Below are positions 16,059 through 23,323 of a stretch of DNA of 64,000 nt, piece by piece. Each line of letters begins with the position of its first letter. Within the stretch, counting starts at the first letter, position 1. The translations under genes and the position numbers were made by a program. The notes beneath the pieces are model-generated. The model was not told the origin of the DNA, ran no database searches, and saw nothing but the letters and a program-made list of their open reading frames with translations. Where the stretch lies: assembly GCA_964607705.1 (NCBI GenBank), contig CAZSLI010000009.1:1-64000 (forward strand), given 5' to 3'. This DNA comes from CAZSLI01 sp964607705 (GTDB lineage Bacteria > Actinomycetota > Coriobacteriia > Anaerosomatales > PHET01).

Positions 16059-16256
16059 ATGATGAACGACGATAAGGATCGGGATCAGGCTTCACTGACC
16101 GGCAAGCCGGAAATCCCGGCTCGTGGCGATGACACCGATGCCCTCATCGACCGATGCGAGAACGACAGAGCGTCCATGTCGCCGAAGGAGACGGCGGACT
16201 GCGCGGGTGCCACGATCGTCGAGCGCTACGAGACAGACGAAGACGGCGGCTCATAG
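16059..16256 (+). CDS. Small acidic hypothetical protein
   Basis: A 65-residue hydrophilic, acidic protein starting MMNDDKDRDQ. I do not recognise a family. It contains two cysteines (DRCEND and ADCAGA) but no CxxC pair and no membrane segment. ATG 16059 is preceded by GAAAGGGG at good spacing, and the codon bias resembles neighbouring genes, which favours a real gene. It lies between the hydrogenase leader and a DUF2249-like gene on the same strand. Confidence 0.55.
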   Translation: MMNDDKDRDQASLTGKPEIPARGDDTDALIDRCENDRASMSPKETADCAGATIVERYETDEDGGS

Positions 16257-16318
16257 CAGGGGTTCGGGACAGGAGCGCCGAAGTGTTTGGATAGGCTTCA
16301 CGGGGACAGGGGTGAGCG

Positions 16319-16606
16319 GTGGCTGGCGGTTCTTCGGGGCTGGTACTCGATATGCGGGGATTCGACCCCTCGCTTCGGCGTGCCATGGTCTTCACGGTCG
16401 TCGATAAGCTCGTCGAGATGGGATGTGAGCAGACCCTTCTGCTCGTCTCAGACCACGAGCCCGCGGGCCTCGGCTATCAGATCGACCTGAGGCGAGAGAC
16501 CAGGGGCCTTTTCGAGTTCTCGTACAACCAGCGCAGCGATGGCGCGTGGGTGGCCTTGCTGCAACCGCGCGTCTCGAATCGCCGGGGGTTCAGCTACGGT
16601 CGCTGA
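16319..16606 (+). CDS. DUF2249-like small protein
   Basis: A 95-residue protein resembling the DUF2249 fold: LDMRGFDPSLRRAMVFTVVDKL matches the LDVRGLPPPE-type opening and LLLVSDHEPAGLGYQI matches the conserved DHEP motif, followed by a WVALLQPR end strand. Family members occur beside hemerythrins, nitrite reductases and redox proteins, but their role is unknown. The GTG 16319 start is chosen for the AGGGGTGA just upstream. The 3' end overlaps the convergent HAD gene by 17 nt. Confidence 0.7.
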   Translation: MAGGSSGLVLDMRGFDPSLRRAMVFTVVDKLVEMGCEQTLLLVSDHEPAGLGYQIDLRRETRGLFEFSYNQRSDGAWVALLQPRVSNRRGFSYGR

Positions 16607-17306
16607 CGAGTCGCGGCAGCAGGTCGGCGAGGTCGAGCAGGTTTCCTCGCCAATCCGCCGACACCGTTTCGACTGAGCCGACGTAGAACGTCTTCATCCC
16701 GATATCCGCGGCCGCGAGGTCAAGCAGCGCGTCGTCCCCGACCATGACGCATTCCTCGGGTGCCACTCCCAACGTCCTGGCGATCTGACGGTAATAGTCG
16801 GGATGCGGCTTGCATGCGTACATGTTCTCGTACGACGTCACTTCGTCGAAGCTCGACGTCTCCATGCCGGCCCAGCGTGCGCGCTCGTCGATCGCGGCGC
16901 GAGGGAAGATCGGGTTCGTTGCCAGCGCGGTCTTCAGCCCGAGACCTCGCGCAGTGGCAAGCACCGAGCCGGCGCCTTCCCGAGGACCCTGTCCCCGCTG
17001 GAGAGTCGGGAACGTCTCCATATAAAACGCCGCGATCGCCGCCGCGGCCTCCGGCTGGTCAAGGTCGAGCCCCGTCAGGGCATGGAACCGCTCATTGAAT
17101 ACCTCGCGGTTCGTCCGGCCGGGGTGTGATTCGGCCATCGCCTCGGTACCCGACATCACTGCAGCAAGTCCGTGCGAGGGGTCTACACCGTCGGTCAGCA
17201 GCCCGCCGAGAACCGGCCCGAGCAACCCGAAGTACTCGCGGAGGAACCTGTCGAGATCGATGTCGAGAAGGGTACCGTCCATGTCGAACAGCACGGCGGA
17301 TATCAC
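16590..17306 (-). CDS. HAD-superfamily hydrolase
   Basis: A 238-residue haloacid-dehalogenase-type phosphatase. Motif I is VLFDMDGTLLDID, motif II lies in ALATNPIF, the motif III lysine in CKPHPDYYRQI, and motif IV is VMVGDDALLDLAAA. The cap between motifs I and II is helical, phosphoglycolate-phosphatase-like. GTG 17306 is preferred because AAGGAG lies 5 nt upstream; a longer frame adds 10 residues without a ribosome site. The substrate is unknown. The gene is divergent from the FAD/Fe-S oxidoreductase gene. Confidence 0.85.
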   Translation of the reverse strand: MISAVLFDMDGTLLDIDLDRFLREYFGLLGPVLGGLLTDGVDPSHGLAAVMSGTEAMAESHPGRTNREVFNERFHALTGLDLDQPEAAAAIAAFYMETFPTLQRGQGPREGAGSVLATARGLGLKTALATNPIFPRAAIDERARWAGMETSSFDEVTSYENMYACKPHPDYYRQIARTLGVAPEECVMVGDDALLDLAAADIGMKTFYVGSVETVSADWRGNLLDLADLLPRLVSDRS

Positions 17307-17406
17307 GAGCACTCCTTCGGATAGGCGGCGGCGCACATCGTAGCATCGGGCTCCCGTGAAGGGGGCCGCTTCGGGTCTCGCTCATCCGGCCGAGTGTGAA
17401 AGAACA

Positions 17407-17437
17407 TTGACAAGAGGGATACCTAGGGGGGTATTCT
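17407..17437 (+). promoter_or_regulatory. Promoter with CsoR/RcnR-like operator
   Basis: TTGACA at 17407-17412 is a perfect -35. A -10-like TATTCT lies at 17432-17437. Between and over them is the inverted repeat ATACC-N6-GGTAT (17419-17434) with a G6 run (17426-17431) in the spacer. This G-tract palindrome form resembles operators of the CsoR/RcnR/CstR repressor family (copper, nickel/cobalt, formaldehyde or persulfide sensors). The long 19-nt spacing also suits a regulated promoter. Confidence 0.5.
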
Positions 17438-17503
17438 ACTGTCGTTCTTCGCTTCACCCCTGAGGCGACGCATGGACCCAAGCACAAAGGAGATGCCGGA
17501 ACC

Positions 17504-20500
17504 ATGGCAGCTGTGAGCAGACAGGTCGAGTCGGCGCTTGTCGACGTAGTCGGCGCCGAACACGTTCGGACCGACCGGCGTGAACGGAAGATGTACTCGT
17601 TCGACATCGGGGCGATGCCACGGCTCGTCAAGCCTTTCGTGCCGGCCGGTACGGCGGGTGCCGTCGTGCGCCCGAAGACCGAGCAGCAACTGGTGGAGCT
17701 GACCCGCGTCGCCCAGCGGGAGGGCGTCAAGCTGGTGCCCCGCGGGTGGGCCACCAGTGGATACGGCGGTGCATTGCCCGCCGAGGGCGCCGTCGTCGTC
17801 GACTTGTCGGGTTGGACGAAGGTCGTGTCCATCGACACCGAAAACATGGTCGTCCGCGTGCAAGGCGGCGCCATCTGGGAGCAGGTCGATCGCGAGATCG
17901 CTCGGCACGGACTGACGCTGCGCCTGTACCCGTCTTCGTATCCGAGTTCCTCGGCAGCCGGGTGGCTTGCGCAGGGCGGGAGCGGGTTTGGCAGCTACGA
18001 GTACGGGACCTTCAAGGAGAATGTGGTCGCGGCACGTGTGGTCATGCCCAATGGCGAGACGCGCGAGTTCACCGGCGACGACCTCCTGACGTACGTCGCG
18101 GACGCCGAGGGGATCACCGGCTTCATCACTGAAGTCGAGTTCCGGGTCCGCCCGCTCGAGGAGGAGGTGCACCGGCTCGTCGCCTTCGAAAGCGCATCGT
18201 CGCTGGGCGCCGCGCTCACCGCAGTATCCGAGCAGGGCTTGCCGGTGTGGTCGATCACGTTCCTCAACCCCGAGTCGACCGCGCTCAAGCAGAAGTTGCC
18301 GCACCGCCACGGGCACCCGTACGAGATGACACACGAGCACTACGAGCCCGTGCTTCCCGCCGCGTACATCGCGGTGATCGCCTACCCGGAGTCGCGCAGG
18401 GGGGCGATCGACCAGCAGCTCGACTCAGTGATCGGCCGGTTCGGGGGTACTGAGCTAGACGCCAAGGCCGCTGAGCACGAGTGGGAGCAGCGCTTCGCGC
18501 CCATGCGTCTGAAGCGGCTCGGCCCGTCCATCGTGCCGACGGAGGTCGTCGTTCCGCTCTCTGCGATGCCGGCGGTCCTCGGCGAGATCGATGAGAAGCT
18601 GGACCAGCCGTTCATCCTCGAAGGCATGGCCGGCAAGGGCGACCAGGTCGTGCTCCTCGGCTTCATACCGCATGATGAGCGCTCGTTCGCCTTCAACCTC
18701 GCGTTCGCGCTGTCGCTCTCGGTGATCAAGATCGCCAAGAAGCATGGCGGGGCCGCCTACTCGACCGGTCTCTACTTCCGCCGAGAGGCGCCAGCGGTCC
18801 TGGGCAGCGCGCGTCTGGAGAAGTTGCGGGCGCTCAAGTCGCAGGTGGACCCCAAAGGCATTCTCAATCCAGGCAAGGTATATGGCTCGGGCGGCATGCT
18901 CGATCTGCTCATGGGCGGCGCATCGGCATTCGAAGGCCTCGTGAGGCCGATCGCGAACGCCGCGAAGCCGCCCAGCGGACCGGGTGACCTGAGTGAAGAC
19001 GTCAACGGCATCCCTGGCGACGTTGCGTTCATGGCATACGCCTGTGCGCGCTGTGGCTACTGCGTGCCCACATGCGAGCAGTACTCGGGCCGCGGGTGGG
19101 AAAGCCAGTCGCCGCGGGGCAAGTACGCCTACATCCGTGAGGTCATGGCCGGGCGCGAGAAGTGGGACCGCAAGGCGATCGACACGATGCTCGTCTGCAC
19201 CACATGCGAGGTGTGTAATACGCGCTGTCAGCTGCAGCTTCCCATCGAGCACAACTGGATGGAGATGCGCGGCAAGCTGATCGACGAGGAGAAGCGGGGC
19301 ACTTTCCCGCCCTTCGAGATGATCGCCTCGTCGCTTCGTGGCGAGAACGACATCTGGGCGGGCAAGCGGGAGAACCGTGACAACTGGGTTCCCGCCGACG
19401 TGGCCGAGAAGCTGTCCGAGCAGTCCGACATCATCTACTTCGCCGGCTGCACCGCGAGCTACGTGGAGACCGACATCGCCGAGGCATCGATACGCTTGCT
19501 CCAAGACTCGGGCTACTCGGTCGGCTACATGGGCAAGGACGAGGCGTGCTGCGGTATACCGATGAAGGTTTCCGGCAAGTGGGACCTGTTCGAGGAGATC
19601 TACGAGCACAACGTCGCCGAAGCGAGGAAGCGCGGCGCCAAGACCATCGTCACGTCGTGCCCCGCGTGTGGGCTCGTGTGGAAGGAGTTCTACGCGAAGC
19701 TCGCGGCCGAGCGGGGCGAGGCCTACGAGTTCGAGGTCAAGCACTACTCGGAACTCGTCGCCGAAGCCCTGGCGGAAGGCAAGCTCGAGCTTAAGAAGAA
19801 CCCGTTCGAGGGCAAGACGGTCACCTTCCATGACTCGTGCCATGCGGGGCGCGCGCAGGGGCTCTACGAGCCGCCACGCGACATGCTCAAGGCGATCCCG
19901 GGGCTCGACTACGTTGAGATGGAGCACAACCGCGAGGAAGGGCTGTGCTGCGGCTCGGTACTCACGCTTATCGGCGAACCGCCGGTGGCGCCGGTGCTCG
20001 GCGGACATCGCCTTGAAGAAGCGGTCGATGCGGGCGCCGACACGGTCGTCGCGCTCTGCCCGTGCTGCCAGGTGCAGCTCCGTGACTCGAACGTCAAGAA
20101 CGACCTCGGCTTGCGCGTTGACGACCTGTCGCGCGTCGTGGCGGAGGCGGCCGGCTACGACATTCCCGAGTCGACCGAGTTCTCGCTGTACATGTGGAGC
20201 TTCTTCGACAAGTTCATCGACCTCATGCAGCCCGAGAACATGGCGCTGTTCATGACGCGGATCTTCCCTCAGATGCTCGATGCCATGCCCGTGGGCATGA
20301 AGCCGATGATGCTGTCCATGAAGCACGTGCCGGGCGGCCTTGCGATGATGGAGAAGATGATGCCGCTCATGTTCCCGGCGATGGCTCCGGGGATCCTCGG
20401 CAAGTGCATGCCGGACATGATCCGCGAGGTCGAAGTGGTGATGGGCGAGATGCCGGACGACATGGCGGAGCTCATGCCCGACCTGCTGCCCAAGACGATG

Positions 20501-20638
20501 GAATCACTCATGCCGACGTACCTGCCGCAGTTGATACCGCACCTGGTACCGCTGTTCATCGGCTTCCTGCGTGACGGCGAGACGCCCGGCGGCGGTTCGC
20601 CAGCCGAGAAGCCCGGCGTCGGCGACAGGGCAGCGTAA
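17504..20638 (+). CDS. FAD-linked oxidase / Fe-S oxidoreductase fusion with Met-rich tail
   Basis: A 1044-residue fusion of a GlcD/D-lactate-dehydrogenase-type FAD domain (PCMH fold, with PRGWATSGYGG near residue 80) and a GlcF/HdrD-type iron-sulfur half. Two [4Fe-4S] motifs are seen, CARCGYCVPTC (about residue 515) and CTTCEVCNTRC (about 565). Two CCG domains follow, with ACCGIP (about 682) and LCCGSV (about 813). It probably oxidises a 2-hydroxyacid and passes electrons to a carrier or quinone. Residues about 895-1010 form an unusual tail with about two dozen methionines, many in MP or MM pairs. ATG 17504 follows AAGGAG. The substrate is unknown. Confidence 0.85.
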   Translation: MAAVSRQVESALVDVVGAEHVRTDRRERKMYSFDIGAMPRLVKPFVPAGTAGAVVRPKTEQQLVELTRVAQREGVKLVPRGWATSGYGGALPAEGAVVVDLSGWTKVVSIDTENMVVRVQGGAIWEQVDREIARHGLTLRLYPSSYPSSSAAGWLAQGGSGFGSYEYGTFKENVVAARVVMPNGETREFTGDDLLTYVADAEGITGFITEVEFRVRPLEEEVHRLVAFESASSLGAALTAVSEQGLPVWSITFLNPESTALKQKLPHRHGHPYEMTHEHYEPVLPAAYIAVIAYPESRRGAIDQQLDSVIGRFGGTELDAKAAEHEWEQRFAPMRLKRLGPSIVPTEVVVPLSAMPAVLGEIDEKLDQPFILEGMAGKGDQVVLLGFIPHDERSFAFNLAFALSLSVIKIAKKHGGAAYSTGLYFRREAPAVLGSARLEKLRALKSQVDPKGILNPGKVYGSGGMLDLLMGGASAFEGLVRPIANAAKPPSGPGDLSEDVNGIPGDVAFMAYACARCGYCVPTCEQYSGRGWESQSPRGKYAYIREVMAGREKWDRKAIDTMLVCTTCEVCNTRCQLQLPIEHNWMEMRGKLIDEEKRGTFPPFEMIASSLRGENDIWAGKRENRDNWVPADVAEKLSEQSDIIYFAGCTASYVETDIAEASIRLLQDSGYSVGYMGKDEACCGIPMKVSGKWDLFEEIYEHNVAEARKRGAKTIVTSCPACGLVWKEFYAKLAAERGEAYEFEVKHYSELVAEALAEGKLELKKNPFEGKTVTFHDSCHAGRAQGLYEPPRDMLKAIPGLDYVEMEHNREEGLCCGSVLTLIGEPPVAPVLGGHRLEEAVDAGADTVVALCPCCQVQLRDSNVKNDLGLRVDDLSRVVAEAAGYDIPESTEFSLYMWSFFDKFIDLMQPENMALFMTRIFPQMLDAMPVGMKPMMLSMKHVPGGLAMMEKMMPLMFPAMAPGILGKCMPDMIREVEVVMGEMPDDMAELMPDLLPKTMESLMPTYLPQLIPHLVPLFIGFLRDGETPGGGSPAEKPGVGDRAA

Positions 20639-20662
20639 GCGGCTCACGCCGAATGCGATGAC

Positions 20663-20699
20663 AAGGGGCGGGCCGGCGACGGCACCGCCCCTTACGTTT
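20663..20699 (+). terminator. Terminator-like hairpin after the FAD/Fe-S gene
   Basis: A 9-bp perfect stem (20663-20671 with 20685-20693) lies 25 nt after the stop. The following tract ACGTTTG is only weakly T-rich, so termination may be partial. Confidence 0.5.
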
Positions 20700-20750
20700 G
20701 CGGGCGAAAGTGTGTCTAAAGTCACAGGAGTCGAAGCCGATATCCAGATT

Positions 20751-21452
20751 ATGAACAATACAGTCGTGACAAAAGAGCAGGTACTGTCCAAGCTGGCGGC
20801 CATCCCGATGTTCTCGGACCTCGCGCCTGACAGCCTCGAGACGCTCGCAGGCATGGTCCAGTACCGCCGCTACCCCAAGGGCGCGTTCATCATCGGCCAG
20901 AACGAGGTGGGTACGTGTATGTACCTGCTCGTGGGCGGCCGGGTGAAGGTGTCTCTCGCGAGCAGCGAAGGCAAGGAGCTCGTGCTCAACTACCTCGAGG
21001 CGCCGGCGCACTTCGGCGAGATGGCACTCGTCGACGCCATGCCGAGGACGGCTGACATCATCGCCGTCAGCGACGTGGAGCTGTTCGCGCTTGACGGCAA
21101 GGACCTGTCGACGGCCATCCAGCTGCAGCCCCGACTCGCTCTCTCACTCATCGCCACACTCTCACGGCGCCTGCGCCAGACGATCACTCGGCTCGAAGAT
21201 ATGGCGTTCCACGACGCCACCCACCGCGTCATGCGCGTCGTGCTCAACGTGGCGACCGCCGGTCTGGAAACGCGGGGTGCGCCGGTCGTGCAGGGGATGA
21301 CCCACTACGACATCGCCACGCTCGCCGGCACGTCTCGCGAGACGGCGAGCCGCGTGATCTCGAGCCTGGCGCGTGAGCAGATCGTGACCACGAACGGGCG
21401 GAGGATCATCGTCGACCTCGAGGCGCTCACTACGCGCCTGGAGCGCGACTGA
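20751..21452 (+). CDS. Crp/Fnr-family transcription regulator
   Basis: A 233-residue regulator with an N-terminal cyclic-nucleotide-binding-like beta roll (YPKGAFIIGQNEVGTCMYLLVGGRVKV, then FGEMALVDAMPRTADIIA) and a C-terminal winged helix-turn-helix (MTHYDIATLAGTSRETASRVISSLAREQIV). It lacks the N-terminal cysteine cluster of oxygen-sensing FNR. The FGEMALVD...RTAD segment resembles cAMP-binding CRP, but the ligand cannot be told. ATG 20751 fits the family length although no strong ribosome site precedes it. It follows the FAD/Fe-S gene on the same strand and may control it. Confidence 0.88.
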   Translation: MNNTVVTKEQVLSKLAAIPMFSDLAPDSLETLAGMVQYRRYPKGAFIIGQNEVGTCMYLLVGGRVKVSLASSEGKELVLNYLEAPAHFGEMALVDAMPRTADIIAVSDVELFALDGKDLSTAIQLQPRLALSLIATLSRRLRQTITRLEDMAFHDATHRVMRVVLNVATAGLETRGAPVVQGMTHYDIATLAGTSRETASRVISSLAREQIVTTNGRRIIVDLEALTTRLERD

Positions 21453-21475
21453 GCCTGCAGCCTCCGGCGTCATCG

Positions 21476-21506
21476 GCCGCGTCCCGCCGGGGCGCGGCTT
21501 TCGTTT
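21476..21506 (+). terminator. Rho-independent terminator after the Crp-family gene
   Basis: A 10-bp stem with one G-U pair (21476-21485 with 21489-21498) and a GCC loop is followed by TTTCGTTT. Confidence 0.8.
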
Positions 21507-21572
21507 ATGTGTCACGCTTCAGAGGTATGAAACCGCTGGAAGCAGATACCTTCGGACGCCGAGGAGGCACAC

Positions 21573-21800
21573 GTGAAGGACTTCACCCTCGAAGAACTCG
21601 CGCAGTACAACGGAACGAACGGCCAGCCGGCGTACGTCGCCTACGAGGGCGTGGTCTATGACGTGAGCGACAGCGCCATGTGGGGCGACGGCGACCATGA
21701 GGGGATGCACCAGGCAGGTGCTGACCTCACCTCCGAGCAGGCCGACGCGCCGCATGACGTGTACGTCACCGACTTCCCCGAGGTCGGCCGTCTGGTCTAG
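21573..21800 (+). CDS. Cytochrome b5-like haem-binding domain protein
   Basis: A 75-residue stand-alone domain of the cytochrome b5-like haem/steroid-binding family: FTLEELAQYNGTNGQPAYVAYEGVVYDVSDS is the classic opening. The segment WGDGDHEGMHQAGADLT holds histidines that could bind haem; the distal His motif of true cytochrome b5 is not clearly conserved. There is no signal peptide or membrane segment, so it is probably cytosolic. GTG 21573 follows GAGGAGG. It may be a small haem or redox carrier. Confidence 0.8.
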   Translation: MKDFTLEELAQYNGTNGQPAYVAYEGVVYDVSDSAMWGDGDHEGMHQAGADLTSEQADAPHDVYVTDFPEVGRLV

Positions 21801-21825
21801 CGACGCGGACTAGTGATCGATAGCG

Positions 21826-21862
21826 ACGGCGTTCGTCCCTCGGGACGGGCGCCGTTCTTCTT
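21826..21862. terminator. Bidirectional terminator between convergent genes
   Basis: A 13-bp imperfect stem (21826-21838 with 21842-21855, some G-U pairs, one unpaired base) sits between the stops of the b5-like gene and the convergent methyltransferase. On the plus strand it is followed by TCTTCTT. Confidence 0.65.
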
Positions 21863-23174
21863 ACTCGGGCTCGAACAGCGCCATCGTCTCCACATGATAG
21901 GTCTGCGGGAACAGATCGAACGGCGTGGCCGAGACGAGGCGCATCCGGCTCTCCGCCAGCGCTGCCGCATCGCGGGCAAGCGTTGCCGGGTCGCACGAGA
22001 CGTACACGAGCCTGCGCGGACGCATGGCCGCCAGGGCATCGGTCACGCCGGGCGCAAGGCCCGTCCTCGGCGGGTCGACGAGCACGAGGTCTGCGCCACC
22101 GATGTCGTCGATCTCGCGAGTGGCGTCGCCGCCCACGACCTCGGCCCACAGCTGACCTGCCTCGAGGTTGCGTCGGAGGTCACGAACGGCCGGTCCGTAC
22201 GACTCGACGGCGATGACCTCGCCTGCATACTCGGCGAGGGGGAGCGTGAAGGTGCCGGCTCCCGCGTACAGGTCGACGACGCGATCGGAGCCGTCGGGAC
22301 CGAGCAGCTCTATCGCGCGGCGGACCATGGCCTCGGCGAGCGCCGTGTTCACTTGGAAGAACGAGGGGCCGGAGACTGCGTATTCGCGGCCATCGAGCCG
22401 CTCACGCCAGTGGCCCCGGCCGGACAGCACCTCGACCTTGTTGACGGAGCGCTCTTTGAGCGGGCCCTTGTAGAGCAGGCGCACGAGACTCGTCAGCGGC
22501 AGCGCCTGTCCGAGTGTCTTGGCCGCGGCATGCCGAGGAAAACCGCTCGGCGCCGTCCACAAGCCGAGCTCGACGTCGCCCGTGTGCCTGGCGACTCTGA
22601 GCTGCACCCGTTCGATCCCCAGGTCCCCGTCGCCCTCCACGTAGCGCAGCGCGCCGGCGATGGACTTCGGCGCCTTCTGGAACCGCTTCGGGAGTAGCAG
22701 GCACGACTCCACCGGCAGCACGTCGCTCGACCCGCCCTTGTGGTAGCCGAGCGCGAACCGCCTGGCGGCTGGATCTCTCACGAGTTCGACCTTGTTGCGG
22801 TAGCCGTACTCGGAAGGCGACGCCACCGTTTCGGCGACCAGCGAGTCGGCGTCGGCGACCCTGCCGATGCGCTCGAGCGCGTCGACGATGGACCGGCGCT
22901 TCGCATGCAACTGCGCGTGGTAGGCGATGTGCTGCCATTGGCAGCCTCCGCACACCCCGAAGTAGGGACAGGGGGGCACAAGTCGGTCGGGCGATGCCTC
23001 GAGCACTTCGACGACGCGTCCGCGCACGAAGCGCCCACGATCCTCCGCGATCTCGACGAGGGCACGGTCACCGGGACATCCGCCGCTCACGAAGGCTGTG
23101 CGGCCGTCGTCGAGGCGGGCTATGGAGTCGCCTCCATATGCTAAGGTTTCGATGTCGAGGGTGACTGGTTTCAT
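21861..23174 (-). CDS. rlmD: RlmD/TrmA-type rRNA uracil-C5 methyltransferase
   Basis: SAM-dependent enzyme making 5-methyluridine, most likely in 23S rRNA. The 437-residue protein has an N-terminal TRAM domain, the [4Fe-4S] motif CPYFGVCGGCQWQ, a Rossmann SAM site VVDLYAGAGTFTLPLA, then VDPPRTGL and the catalytic-cysteine motif YVSCDPATLARD. The Fe-S cluster and TRAM domain separate it from TrmA and favour the RumA/RlmD/RlmC side; the exact target uridine is not decided. It is transcribed divergently from the pilT fusion gene. Confidence 0.92.
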   Translation of the reverse strand: MKPVTLDIETLAYGGDSIARLDDGRTAFVSGGCPGDRALVEIAEDRGRFVRGRVVEVLEASPDRLVPPCPYFGVCGGCQWQHIAYHAQLHAKRRSIVDALERIGRVADADSLVAETVASPSEYGYRNKVELVRDPAARRFALGYHKGGSSDVLPVESCLLLPKRFQKAPKSIAGALRYVEGDGDLGIERVQLRVARHTGDVELGLWTAPSGFPRHAAAKTLGQALPLTSLVRLLYKGPLKERSVNKVEVLSGRGHWRERLDGREYAVSGPSFFQVNTALAEAMVRRAIELLGPDGSDRVVDLYAGAGTFTLPLAEYAGEVIAVESYGPAVRDLRRNLEAGQLWAEVVGGDATREIDDIGGADLVLVDPPRTGLAPGVTDALAAMRPRRLVYVSCDPATLARDAAALAESRMRLVSATPFDLFPQTYHVETMALFEPE

Positions 23175-23323
23175 GGTCTGTTCGGGTCCGTTCTACGTGG
23201 TGCTTCATCGTACCCGACCTGCACATGTTGAGCGTGACGTCGCCCAAGCCGATACCAACAGAGGTCGTTCCACTCACAACGGACGTACGGCCGCCCGCGC
23301 AGGGCGCCGAGGAGGTCTTCGCC

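Noticed and set aside
18455..20326. A 623-codon minus-strand open frame opposite the FAD/Fe-S gene
   Set aside because: Shadow frame created by codon bias. The sense strand carries all Fe-S and CCG motifs.
20751..21452. Calling the regulator FNR
   Set aside because: The N-terminal cysteines that hold the oxygen-sensing [4Fe-4S] cluster are absent.
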